Assembly (NCBI RefSeq): GCF_000222605.1
Contig: NZ_AFWF01000107.1
Coordinates: 1 to 64,000, forward strand
Direction of reading: 5' to 3'
DNA length: 64,000 nt
Source of the DNA: Vibrio ichthyoenteri ATCC 700023
Lineage (GTDB): Bacteria > Pseudomonadota > Gammaproteobacteria > Enterobacterales > Vibrionaceae
Shown: piece after piece, positions 8,851 through 17,606 of the stretch
How positions within the stretch are numbered: position 1 is the stretch's first letter
Layout of the letters: every line of letters begins with the position of its first letter
Notes under the pieces: model-generated
What the model was told of the DNA's origin: nothing
The model's database searches: none
What the model saw: only the letters and a program-made list of their open reading frames with translations
Made by a program: the position numbers and the translations under genes

Positions 8851-9669
8851 TTAAAATAGTTTTTCCATTTCTTGAGCGCGAATAACCGCAGCTTGCATTG
8901 CTTTAGCTACGATATCCGATAATTGGTGCTCATTGAAAGTACGAATTGCTTCAGCGGTAGTGCCGCCTTTTGATGTCACTTGTTCACGCAACGTTGAAAG
9001 TTCAATTTGTGGATTAGCAATCACCATTTCGGCTGCGCCTAGTGCTGACTGTTGGACTAATAGACGAGCGGTCTCATTGTCAAAACCTTGTGCGATCGCT
9101 TCAGCTTGCATCGCTTCCATAAATAAGAAGAAGTAAGCCGGCGCACTGCCTGCAGCAGAGATAACATTGTTGATGCCAGACTCTTGCTCAACCCAACAGA
9201 CTTTACCTACCGCGCCCATAAGGTCTGCAGCAAATTGACGATCTTGTGCTGATACATTTGCTGGTGCGTAAAGTCCACTCATGCCTTGGCTGACTAGCGC
9301 TGGGGTATTTGGCATTACGCGCACCAAGCTCAGCTCTGCCGCAAACATCGAGTTTAGACGCTCGGCGCTGATCCCTGCCGCGATCGAAATAACCAATTTG
9401 TGAGAGAAATCGACACCTTGCATACCTTGGCCTACGATTTCCATAAGTTGTGGTTTAACCGCCAGTACCACTACATCGGCTTGTTGTGCGGCAATCGCAT
9501 TATCCGCTTCGGTATTGATACCATATTGGTTAGAAAGAAAATCACGTTGCTCTTGATTGGGATCGGTTGCGGTGATCAAGTTGGCAGGGTAGCCACTTGC
9601 CACTAAGCCGGCAATGATAGAGCGCGCCATATTCCCTGCGCCGATAAAGGTGATTTTCTTGTGTTCCAT
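8851..9669 (-). CDS. proC: Pyrroline-5-carboxylate reductase
   Basis: ProC catalyses the last step of proline synthesis, reducing pyrroline-5-carboxylate with NAD(P)H. The 272-residue product starts with the Rossmann motif ITFIGAGNMARSIIAG. It contains VLAVKPQ and the C-terminal P5CR signature (VTSKGGTTAEAIRTF, near residues 233-247). Its position between yggS and yggT is the classic yggS-proC-yggT cluster. Its length is normal and no residue is obviously missing. Confidence 0.97.
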   Translation of the reverse strand: MEHKKITFIGAGNMARSIIAGLVASGYPANLITATDPNQEQRDFLSNQYGINTEADNAIAAQQADVVVLAVKPQLMEIVGQGMQGVDFSHKLVISIAAGISAERLNSMFAAELSLVRVMPNTPALVSQGMSGLYAPANVSAQDRQFAADLMGAVGKVCWVEQESGINNVISAAGSAPAYFFLFMEAMQAEAIAQGFDNETARLLVQQSALGAAEMVIANPQIELSTLREQVTSKGGTTAEAIRTFNEHQLSDIVAKAMQAAVIRAQEMEKLF

Positions 9670-9719
9670 GATGACTTCCTAAATGGGTAATAGTGTTATT
9701 GGTTATTGTTGGTCATTCG

Positions 9720-10436
9720 TTACGGTTTATTGGTGTAATCACGCTCGCCGAAAATAGCGGTGCCAATTCGTACCATAGTACTGCCGGCTTCAATCGCCGC
9801 TTCCATATCGCCACTCATTCCCATTGAAAGGGTATCGAGATTAAGCTCAGGGTGACGTTCAGCCAAAGTATTCTTCAGTGCCGCGAGTTGTTTGAACGCA
9901 TGCAATTGTGATGAGTAGTCAGGCACATCGGCCGGAATCGACATCAGCCCTCTTAACGTGAGGTTGGGAAGAGAAGAAATCAATGCAGCTAACTCAAACA
10001 CTTGATGTTCATCAATGCCCGATTTGCTGCTTTCACCACTGGTGTTGACTTGAATCAGTACTTGCAGAGGAGGCAACTGGCTTGGACGTTGGTCATTTAA
10101 ACGTTGGGCAATTTTAGCGCGATCGACGGTATGTACCCAGGCAAAGTTTTCTGCCACTGGGCGCGTTTTATTGGACTGAATGGGTCCAATAAAGTGCCAT
10201 TCGATCTCTAGGCTAGGATGCTGTTCAGAAAAATATGTTACTTTATCAACGCCTTCTTGAACGTAGTTTTCACCAAACATCTGTTGCCCCGCAAGGGCTG
10301 CATCAAGGATTGCTTGATTAGGTTTGGTTTTACTTACTGCGAGAAGTTGCACTGACTCTTGAGCGCGGCCACATTTTTGCTGTGCACTAGAGATCTGTAA
10401 GGTGATCTGTTCAATGTTTTGTTGAATACTACTCAT
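9720..10436 (-). CDS. yggS: PLP homeostasis protein YggS (PLPBP)
   Basis: The 238-residue protein is a single-domain TIM barrel that binds pyridoxal phosphate and helps control vitamin B6 and amino-acid pools; it has no known catalytic activity. The PLP-binding lysine is in LLAVSKTKP (near residue 36), and SMGMSGDMEAAIEAGSTMVRIG near the C-terminus matches the family phosphate-binding signature. It is the first gene of a seven-gene minus-strand operon. The start lies 24 bp from the start of pilT on the other strand, so the two promoters must overlap or lie in the neighbouring coding region. Confidence 0.96.
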   Translation of the reverse strand: MSSIQQNIEQITLQISSAQQKCGRAQESVQLLAVSKTKPNQAILDAALAGQQMFGENYVQEGVDKVTYFSEQHPSLEIEWHFIGPIQSNKTRPVAENFAWVHTVDRAKIAQRLNDQRPSQLPPLQVLIQVNTSGESSKSGIDEHQVFELAALISSLPNLTLRGLMSIPADVPDYSSQLHAFKQLAALKNTLAERHPELNLDTLSMGMSGDMEAAIEAGSTMVRIGTAIFGERDYTNKP

Positions 10437-10460
10437 AGCCTACTTTACTAAGGAATTTAA

Positions 10461-11492
10461 ATGGATATCGCTGAGTTACTGGATTTTAGTGTAAAACATA
10501 ATGCGTCAGATCTACATCTTTCTGCAGGTGTTTCTCCGATGGTACGAATTGATGGTGAAGTTCGAAAGCTGGGAATCCCTGCTTTCAGCCACGCCGACGT
10601 GCATCGTTTAATCTTTGATGTGATGAATGATGCTCAGCGTAGCGAATTTGAACAACACTTAGAAGTTGATTTTTCATTCGAATTGCCAGATGTCGGTCGG
10701 TTTCGTGTTAATGCCTTTAACCAAGCTCGTGGCAGCGCGGCGGTATTCCGCACCATCCCGACCACGATTCCAAGCTTAGAGCAACTTGATGCTCCCGAGA
10801 TTTTCGAAAAAATCGTTAATCTTGAAAAGGGTTTAGTATTGGTTACTGGGCCTACGGGTTCGGGCAAGTCGACCACATTGGCGGCCATGGTTGATTACAT
10901 CAATAAAAATCATAACAAGCACATTCTAACCATCGAAGACCCGATTGAATTTGTGCACACCAATCAAAAATGCTTAGTTAACCAACGTGAGGTACATCGG
11001 GATACGCACAGTTTTAAAGCGGCGCTGCGCAGTGCATTGCGTGAGGACCCTGATGTCATCTTAGTCGGTGAGTTGCGTGATCAAGAAACCATTAGCTTAG
11101 CGCTAACGGCGGCAGAAACTGGCCACTTGGTGTTTGGTACGCTGCATACCAGTTCGGCGGCAAAAACCATTGACCGTATTATCGATGTTTTCCCCGGTAG
11201 TGACAAAGGCATGGTGCGCTCAATGTTATCCGAATCACTGCGTTCGGTGATTGCGCAAAAACTCTTGAAGCGTATTGGTGGGGGCCGTGTTGCCTGCCAT
11301 GAAATAATGATGGCGACACCAGCTATTCGTAACTTGATTCGTGAAGATAAGGTCGCGCAAATGTATTCCGTGATCCAAACTGGTGCAGCTCAAGGGATGC
11401 AAACCATGGAGCAAAACGCCAAGCTTTTGATTGCTAAAGGTCTGGTTGAGCCACAGGAAGTGGAACAAAAAATTGGCTCGTTAGATTATTAA
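10461..11492 (+). CDS. pilT: Type IV pilus retraction ATPase PilT
   Basis: PilT is the hexameric ATPase that depolymerises type IV pili, powering twitching and DNA uptake. The 343-residue protein has the N-terminal PAS-like domain and then the RecA-like core: Walker A GPTGSGKST (near residue 130), Asp box ILTIEDPIE, Walker B VILVGELRD, and the His box TGHLVFGTLHT. The C-terminal AIRNLIRE motif needed for retraction is intact. The gene is divergent from yggS and 12 bp upstream of pilU. In vibrios the same ATPase can serve the DNA-uptake and MSHA pili. Confidence 0.97.
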   Translation: MDIAELLDFSVKHNASDLHLSAGVSPMVRIDGEVRKLGIPAFSHADVHRLIFDVMNDAQRSEFEQHLEVDFSFELPDVGRFRVNAFNQARGSAAVFRTIPTTIPSLEQLDAPEIFEKIVNLEKGLVLVTGPTGSGKSTTLAAMVDYINKNHNKHILTIEDPIEFVHTNQKCLVNQREVHRDTHSFKAALRSALREDPDVILVGELRDQETISLALTAAETGHLVFGTLHTSSAAKTIDRIIDVFPGSDKGMVRSMLSESLRSVIAQKLLKRIGGGRVACHEIMMATPAIRNLIREDKVAQMYSVIQTGAAQGMQTMEQNAKLLIAKGLVEPQEVEQKIGSLDY

Positions 11493-11504
11493 GGGAGCAC
11501 GATA

Positions 11505-12609
11505 ATGATGGATGCTTTCCTACAAGGAATGAGTAAGCAAAAAGCGTCAGACTTGTATGTAACGGTTGGTGCTCCGGTACTTTATCGTGTTGATGGTGAG
11601 TTGCAGGCCCAAGGTGAGAAGCTTGATAGAGCAAGAGGTGTTTGCGTTATTGAGCTCGCTTATGGATAGCGAGCGTTTGACGGAGTTCAAACGTAGCCGT
11701 GAAGCCAACTTTGCCGTAGTACGAGAGTATGGTCGATTTCGTGTGTCGGCTTTTTTCCAGCGTGAGCTTCCTGGTGCGGTTATTCGCCGCATCGAAACCA
11801 CGATACCAACCTTCGAAGAACTCAATTTACCTACGGTATTACAAGACTTGTCGACTGCGAAGCGAGGCTTGGTGTTGGTAGTAGGGGCAACCGGCTCAGG
11901 TAAATCGACCACGATGGCTGCGATGACGGGATTTCGTAACCAACATCGAACTGGGCATATCCTCACAGTGGAAGACCCAATTGAGTTTGTTCATGAACAT
12001 CAGCGTTGTATCGTTACTCAGCGTGAAGTGGGGTTAGATACGGAAAGCTACGAAGTGGCGCTTAAAAACTCTCTACGCCAAGCACCGGATATGATTTTGA
12101 TTGGCGAGATCCGTAGTCGCGAAACCATGGAATACACGATGGCTTTTGCTGAAACGGGTCATCTATGTATGGCGACCTTACACGCGAATAATGCCAATCA
12201 GGCACTAGAGCGCATTTTGCATCTAGTACCAAAAGAGAAGAAAGAGCAGTTCTTATTTGATTTGTCGATGAATCTCAAAGGCGTGGTTGGGCAGCAATTG
12301 TTGCGTGACAAAGAGGGGCTGGGCCGACATGGCGTTTTTGAAGTTTTACTCAATAGCCCTCGCATTGCGGATTTGATCCGTCGTGGGGAACTCCATGAAG
12401 TGAAAGCGACTATGGCGAAATCCCAACAAGTTGGTATGCAGACGTTTGATCAGGCTTTATTCCAGCTTGTGACGGAGGGGAAAATCAGTGAGGAAGATGC
12501 GTTGCATAGTGCTGATTCGGCCAATGATTTACGCATTATGCTCAAAACGCAACGTGGCGATTCTGTTTCTAATGGCTCTCTTGCGGATATCAGCATCGAT
12601 ATGGATTGA
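11505..12609 (+). pseudogene. pilU: Retraction ATPase PilU, with a +1 frameshift near the 5' end
   Basis: PilU is a PilT-dependent accessory retraction ATPase. The natural start is the ATG at 11505 (AAGGGAG before it), giving MMDAFLQGMSKQKASDLYVT, typical of PilU. That frame stops at 11667-11669 after 54 codons. The rest of PilU continues one base shifted, with Walker A GATGSGKST, HILTVEDPIEF, VILIGEIR-like Walker B and TGHLCMATLHAN all intact to 12609. Removing one base near 11622-11631 (between GEKL and EQEVFALL) restores a 367-residue protein, the usual length. An ATG at 11662 overlaps the early stop region and could restart translation, giving a protein lacking about 52 residues. A sequencing error is the main alternative. 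Confidence 0.85.
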
Positions 12610-12628
12610 TTTTGTTGGGACACAGAAA

Positions 12629-12658
12629 AGAAAACCGAGCATCACGCTCGGTTTTTTG
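12629..12658. terminator. Bidirectional terminator pilU / lysC
   Basis: The perfect stem AAAACCGAGC/GCTCGGTTTT has a 5-nt loop, with A and T runs on both sides. It lies between the convergent pilU and lysC genes. Confidence 0.9.
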
Positions 12659-12672
12659 CATCTAAAGATAGA

Positions 12673-14025
12673 TTATTTTTCAAAAAGCTCTTGATGGAGT
12701 TTTTGTATTGCTTGGCGAGAGACTGATTCATGCAGCAAGAAACATAAGTTGTGCGGGCTTGCGCCATAGCAGATCATACGCAAGTTGAAGTCTTCCAGAG
12801 TACCGAATACTTGTTTTGCGTAGCCACGGCTTTCACTCATGTTGTTACCAATTAGCGCAACCAAGCACAGGTTGTGCTCCACTTCTACGGTACATAAAGC
12901 TTCAAGCTCTTCACGGGCAGCACTTGGCAATTGTGGCGCGCCGCCGGCGGTCCCGGTTTGGTCTAACGTCAGTGAAACACTGATTTCAGAGGTGGTGATC
13001 AAATCAACGGAAACTTTATGCTTGGCGAGGATTTCAAACACTTTAGCCAGAAAGCCATAAGCATGGAACATGTTGGCACTGTGCAGCGTAACCATCGTTT
13101 GGTTGCAGCGTAGTGCCAACGCGCGGAATAGTGGTGAGCTTTGCACTTGGTGACGAATCCAAGTACCACCTTTCTCGGGCTCTTTTGATGAACCGACAAA
13201 AACCGGAATATCATGACGCAATGCCGGAACTAATGTCGATGGATGCAAAATTTTTGCACCGAAGTTGGCCATTTCAGAGGCTTCACTAAAGCTAATCTCA
13301 GGGATTGGTGAGGCTTTTTCTGCAATACGAGGATCGGTGGTGTAAATACCCGGAACATCTGTCCAGATCTCTAATCCCTCTGCTTTGACCGCTTCAGCAA
13401 TCAATGCAGCACTATAGTCACTGCCGCCACGGCCTAACGTGGTGGTGTTGCCTTGTTCGTCAGAACCGATAAAGCCTTGTGTGATAACAACAGACTTTTG
13501 GCATAGTGGAATAAGCTGCTGGGTTGCCAGCTCAGAGGTTTGTTTTACATCCGGCTCCGCTTTACCGAAGGTGCTATCGGTACGCAGAACTTGGCGAATA
13601 TCAAAGCGTACGGCATTGATACCGCGTTCTCTCATCAGCTGTGCCAAGAGGTGGGTTGACATTAGCTCACCACACGCAACTAGGTGATCGGTGAGTTTGT
13701 CAGTCGCTTGAATAGAAGCCGCCTCCGCAAGGCTAGTGACGGTATCCAGAATCTTGTAAATTTCAGCGGCGGTGTTGTTGCTGTCTTCAAGCTTGCCGAG
13801 AACGGCTTCATGAATATCTGCAATTTGGCTGAGAACTTGATTGCGTTGTTGTTGATCTTGTACGCCGTTAGCGAGTTCAACCAATAAATTGGTTACGCCA
13901 GAGCAAGCGCTACTGACGACTAATCGGGTGCTTGGATTGTTTTCAATGATGGCCGCACAACGGCTCATAGCTTCAAAATTTGCGACACTAGTACCGCCAA
14001 ATTTGGCGACATTAAAAGAGCTCAC
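12673..14025 (-). CDS. lysC: Aspartate kinase III (lysine-sensitive)
   Basis: LysC phosphorylates aspartate, the first step to lysine, threonine, methionine and diaminopimelate. The product is 450 residues, monofunctional and without a homoserine dehydrogenase domain. It begins SSFNVAKFGGTSVANF, has the kinase core including GRGGSDYSAALIAEAV (near residue 200), and ends with ACT regulatory domains (VTLHSANMFHAYGFLAKVFEIL). Translation starts at GTG 14025 with GGGAG upstream. The lysine riboswitch in its leader makes lysine the expected repressor as well as the likely allosteric inhibitor. Confidence 0.95.
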   Translation of the reverse strand: MSSFNVAKFGGTSVANFEAMSRCAAIIENNPSTRLVVSSACSGVTNLLVELANGVQDQQQRNQVLSQIADIHEAVLGKLEDSNNTAAEIYKILDTVTSLAEAASIQATDKLTDHLVACGELMSTHLLAQLMRERGINAVRFDIRQVLRTDSTFGKAEPDVKQTSELATQQLIPLCQKSVVITQGFIGSDEQGNTTTLGRGGSDYSAALIAEAVKAEGLEIWTDVPGIYTTDPRIAEKASPIPEISFSEASEMANFGAKILHPSTLVPALRHDIPVFVGSSKEPEKGGTWIRHQVQSSPLFRALALRCNQTMVTLHSANMFHAYGFLAKVFEILAKHKVSVDLITTSEISVSLTLDQTGTAGGAPQLPSAAREELEALCTVEVEHNLCLVALIGNNMSESRGYAKQVFGTLEDFNLRMICYGASPHNLCFLLHESVSRQAIQKLHQELFEK

Positions 14026-14154
14026 AGTGTTTCTCCCACGACTTCCTAAATTGTTGTTGGTGTTGCCAACGTCCGATGTTTTACGTTTGATAAATCAAAC
14101 AAGAAGAGAGTTTTTTTGAGCGGTATAAAGAGGTAAGTTATTGTTGCTAATAGT

Positions 14155-14332
14155 TCACCTCAGAAGCGCTTCATCAGGCTGTGCTGATGACAATTGATGA
14201 GAATCAACTCAAGTCAACCGACTGCTCTAATCCGACAACTTAGCGCAATCTCGGCACTGCTCTCCCTTCAATGAATCGTATCGGAGTTGTGGCTCCACGA
14301 TGCATCTACCTAGGCAGCGCTCCTCTTCTGTG
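14155..14332 (-). ncRNA. Lysine riboswitch (L-box) of lysC
   Basis: On the minus strand the leader begins AGAAGAGGAGCGCTGCC and ends with CAGAAGCG-complementary GCGCTTCTGAGGTG. This is the hallmark P1/core pairing of the L-box. In between are the conserved GGAGCCA-type loop (GTGGAGCCAC), AAGGGAGAGCAGTGCCGAG and GTTGTCGG elements, all in the order seen in the E. coli lysC leader. About 130 nt separate the aptamer from the lysC GTG. A GAGGT/ACCTC pairing just after the aptamer may form part of the expression platform, but I see no strong U-tract, so control of translation initiation is more likely than termination. Confidence 0.85.
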
Positions 14333-14490
14333 ACTAAATATTGAACGTTTTTATGTGATCAAAGTCAATTGAAAATTTACAAATATAACAAAATTGTTGC
14401 TATCTAGACTTACGGCCAATTGTTGTTAGTAGGTTATTGCTCTATGGTGGATTAAGTGGAGATGAACACTTAACTCAGCAAGGAGCGATC

Positions 14491-15612
14491 ATGACCATAA
14501 CCAGCTTTATTCCGCCACACCGAATCTTAATGGGCCCGGGCCCTTCCGATATTTCACCACAAGTTCTGCAAGCGTTGAGCCGCCCAACGGTCGGTCATTT
14601 AGACCCGCTTTTTATCGCCATGATGGATGAACTAAAGCAGTTACTAAAGTATGCCTTTCAAACCGAAAATGAATTTACCATTGCGCTTTCGGCTCCGGGA
14701 AGTGCCGGAATGGAAGCTTGCTTTGTTAATCTCATTGAAGCGGGCGATAAAGTAATTGTGTGCCGCAATGGGGTGTTCGGTGAGCGAATGCGAGAAAACG
14801 TGATTCGCGCAGGTGGTGAAGCGATTGTGATCGATGATGAGTGGGGATGCCCTGTGTCTGTCGACAAAGTTAAGCAAGCACTGGTGGATCATCCGGATAC
14901 CAAAATTGTTGCCTTTGTGCATGCCGAAACGTCCACAGGAGCGCTCTCAGATGCGCAAGCGTTAGGGGCGCTAGCAAAACAACATGGTGCTCTGACGATT
15001 GTTGATGCCGTAACCTCACTCGGTGGTGTGCCATTAAAAGTGGATGAGTGGCAGTTAGATGCCGTTTATTCAGGCAGCCAGAAATGTCTCTCTTGTACGC
15101 CGGGCTTATCACCATTGACCTTTTCCGCCAAAGCGATTGAAAAAATACAGGGTCGTACCACGCCTGTGCAGAGTTGGTTTCTCGATCAAAGTTTAGTGCT
15201 GGGTTATTGGAGTGGTGAAGGCAAACGTAGCTACCACCATACTGCGCCTGTGAATAGCTTGTATGCGTTGCATGAAGCCTTAGTTATGTTGCAGCAAGAG
15301 GGGTTAGAGAACGCTTGGCATCGTCATCAAGTGATGCATGACAAACTCAAAGTTGGCCTGGAAAGATTGGGATTTGAATTTGTGGTTGAACAAGCTTACC
15401 GATTGCCACAACTCAATGCTGTTTATGTGCCTGAAGGGATTGATGAAGCCAAGGTGCGGAGCCATCTGCTGGAGATCTACAATTTAGAAATTGGGGCTGG
15501 TCTTGGAATGTTAGCTGGCAAGGCGTGGCGAATTGGTTTGATGGGCTACGGCGCAAGACAAGAAAATATAGCGCTTTGTCTAAGGGCATTAGAAGAGTCT
15601 ATTACTCAATAA
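14491..15612 (+). CDS. Class V aminotransferase (alanine-glyoxylate / serine-pyruvate type)
   Basis: The 373-residue PLP enzyme belongs to the alanine-glyoxylate aminotransferase group. It begins with the family motif RILMGPGPSDI and has VAFVHAETSTGAL and VDAVTSLGGVPL. The PLP lysine is in YSGSQKCLSCTPGL (near residue 200), and the C-terminal WRIGLMGYGA is conserved. Its likely role is glyoxylate, alanine or serine transamination; the exact donor cannot be read from the sequence. The ATG at 14491 is chosen because AAGGAG lies 8-9 bases upstream. The gene stands alone, divergent from lysC and convergent with the ligase gene. Confidence 0.88.
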   Translation: MTITSFIPPHRILMGPGPSDISPQVLQALSRPTVGHLDPLFIAMMDELKQLLKYAFQTENEFTIALSAPGSAGMEACFVNLIEAGDKVIVCRNGVFGERMRENVIRAGGEAIVIDDEWGCPVSVDKVKQALVDHPDTKIVAFVHAETSTGALSDAQALGALAKQHGALTIVDAVTSLGGVPLKVDEWQLDAVYSGSQKCLSCTPGLSPLTFSAKAIEKIQGRTTPVQSWFLDQSLVLGYWSGEGKRSYHHTAPVNSLYALHEALVMLQQEGLENAWHRHQVMHDKLKVGLERLGFEFVVEQAYRLPQLNAVYVPEGIDEAKVRSHLLEIYNLEIGAGLGMLAGKAWRIGLMGYGARQENIALCLRALEESITQ

Positions 15613-15633
15613 TATTGAACTATATTTGTAGAA

Positions 15634-15662
15634 AAGGCGGCTTTTAGGCCGCCTTATTTTAT
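15634..15662. terminator. Bidirectional terminator
   Basis: The perfect 8-bp stem AAGGCGGC/GCCGCCTT with a 6-nt loop is flanked by T runs on both strands. It serves the aminotransferase gene (plus) and the convergent ligase gene (minus), and touches the latter's stop codon. Confidence 0.85.
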
Positions 15663-17428
15663 TGCGCTGCTGAGGGCTTTAATGCGTCAATATCGGGAGC
15701 GATATATTGCACCTTATCGAAGTCTCGATTAGGAAAAAGAAACTTCGCTTCGCTGCGGATCTGCTCAGCTTTTTGTGTTTCGTCTAAACCTTGATAAGCC
15801 AAGATCAAGTTGTTGTAAAACGCCGGACGTGGTTTGTGTTTTATGATCTGTAAAGACCAATCAATATAGGGCTGAATGTATTGAGGGTTTTGGGTTATTA
15901 GGCCGATATTGAGGTAAGTATTGTAAACATCCCAATCATAGCGATCTTTCCATACAACCGGATTGGTCACTCGATTTAGGATTTCTGGATCTTTCGGACT
16001 CGATTTCTCAAATTGAGTCAGTACATAGTTGGTATGCAGTGAACTGAGCATGTACGCACCAAGCGTAATTGGCACCACTAAACTCATAATTCTAAGTAAG
16101 GTCTTAGTGATACGACTGAATGAAGCGGAGCGGTAGGAGTTTGTTCGCTGATCAATCCAATACAGCAGAATGATGAAGGTTATCCAATGGATAATGGCAT
16201 GATAGAAAGGGTACTCCAATTGACTGTGCAGAACGATAGGCACAAATAGGCCAAACATCGCTAATCGGGTGCCTTTTTTACATTGGTAGATGCGAATTAA
16301 GACAAACAGTGCTGCTAAAATAATGGCTAAAACCGGCAGTAGCCCACCTTCGACTGCCCAATACAAAATTTCGTTGTGTGGGTGATCAAGTGCTGGTAAC
16401 CCAACATGGTAATCGTCATTAAGTTGATGCTGACGAGCGGTATATAACATGTAATCCGCTTCAAAATCGCCATAGCCATAGCCGGTAAATGGTTTTTCGA
16501 TAAACATGTCCAGCGCTTGTGGGAACATATAGCTGCGTGGACTTTCTAGATTGGCTTTGGCTGCGACGAGATCAGCGTTGCCTGAGGTTTGCATTAGAGG
16601 CGCAAGAAGGCCGGCGAGTACACCTATGACAACCGATAGACACCAGCCAATCACTCGCTTGTGTGTTGCAAAACGATATAAGTATGGCAGCACGAATGCA
16701 ACCGCCACTATGCTGCCCAGCCAGCCGGTACGAGAGGCAAGAACAATTAATAGTGGAATGGTTAGAGCTGGCATGATGTAGAGTAAGCTAACATCACTCA
16801 ACTTGCGCTGATATTTGGTCGGTTGACGAGCAAGTAAGTAGCCGGAAATCGCTAAACCTGTCGCGAGAAAACTGGCCATGACATTTGGCTGTTGAAAAAT
16901 GCCATAAGGGCGATTCTGTACCGTGTTGTAACCAAGAATGTTGCCCGGCTCTAACAGTAAATATTGTACCCAACCGAGTAGCGCTTCAATCGCGACCGCA
17001 ATGACAATAAACCACAATAAGCGTTGCTTTTGACGATTACTAAAGCGAAATTGTTGCAAGATAACAAACAACAAAAAACCAAACCACAAGCCAGAAAGAC
17101 GATTAATAGCAAGCAATGGCTCGGAGTTGGGATAGAGGATTGGCGCGGTTAGCATCAAGCAGCATATAAACAGTACGATGGTTAATTTGTTATAGCGAAT
17201 CGCTCCTGCGCTGCCGATTTGATAGAGGCCAATCGCAATACTAAAGCCTAGTGCCAGCCATGTTGTTGCATTGAATGATAAGGCCAACCCAGAACCGCCT
17301 GGATTAGGCATAAAAAAGTGCATGGCAACAATGAAAATAAGCCCTATAGAGGCTAAAAAGGGGCGGATGAGTGGCAGTCTTGGCGCAAGAGGCTCAAGCT
17401 GCGTTCCGGTTACATGTATGGTTGCCAT
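15659..17428 (-). CDS. pglL: PglL-type O-oligosaccharyltransferase (O-antigen ligase superfamily)
   Basis: The 589-residue polytopic inner-membrane protein has about 10-12 hydrophobic helices up to residue ~430 and a soluble C-terminal tail. The Wzy_C core is recognisable: NRPYGIFQQPNVMASF (near residue 170), the TGYGYGDFEADY loop, and HPHNEILYWAVEGG with the conserved His (near residue 345). The C-terminal part fits the Wzy_C_2 domain typical of PglL rather than WaaL. Known members in Neisseria and V. cholerae move lipid-linked glycans onto Ser/Thr of proteins, often pilins, in the periplasm. The gene is downstream of uvrA, 18 kb from the pilins. WaaL-like lipid A ligase activity is a less likely alternative. 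Confidence 0.82.
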   Translation of the reverse strand: MATIHVTGTQLEPLAPRLPLIRPFLASIGLIFIVAMHFFMPNPGGSGLALSFNATTWLALGFSIAIGLYQIGSAGAIRYNKLTIVLFICCLMLTAPILYPNSEPLLAINRLSGLWFGFLLFVILQQFRFSNRQKQRLLWFIVIAVAIEALLGWVQYLLLEPGNILGYNTVQNRPYGIFQQPNVMASFLATGLAISGYLLARQPTKYQRKLSDVSLLYIMPALTIPLLIVLASRTGWLGSIVAVAFVLPYLYRFATHKRVIGWCLSVVIGVLAGLLAPLMQTSGNADLVAAKANLESPRSYMFPQALDMFIEKPFTGYGYGDFEADYMLYTARQHQLNDDYHVGLPALDHPHNEILYWAVEGGLLPVLAIILAALFVLIRIYQCKKGTRLAMFGLFVPIVLHSQLEYPFYHAIIHWITFIILLYWIDQRTNSYRSASFSRITKTLLRIMSLVVPITLGAYMLSSLHTNYVLTQFEKSSPKDPEILNRVTNPVVWKDRYDWDVYNTYLNIGLITQNPQYIQPYIDWSLQIIKHKPRPAFYNNLILAYQGLDETQKAEQIRSEAKFLFPNRDFDKVQYIAPDIDALKPSAAQ

Positions 17429-17446
17429 ATAGCAGTCACTTCTACA

Positions 17447-17477
17447 AAAACAAAACCAGCTTATGATACGCTGGTTT
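17447..17477 (-). terminator. Terminator downstream of uvrA
   Basis: The 8-bp stem AAACCAGC/GCTGGTTT with a 9-nt loop is followed on the minus strand by TTTTGTTTTTG. It lies about 130 bp after the uvrA stop and just before the ligase gene, so the two genes are probably separate units. Confidence 0.7.
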
Positions 17478-17606
17478 CTAAACGCTGTTGACCTTTTGAG
17501 CGGATTTTTGCAGCGTTTGTGGGTTATTTATACTAAGGAAAGGTGATGAAATTGCTCTAACCCTAGTGAATAAAGCGCTGACGTCGCAAAAAATCCTTCA
17601 AGTCGA

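Noticed and set aside
14354-14369. CRP-like site TGTGATCAAAGTCAAT between lysC and the aminotransferase gene
   Set aside because: The second half-site matches only three of five positions (TCAAT against TCACA), and such matches are expected by chance in AT-rich DNA.
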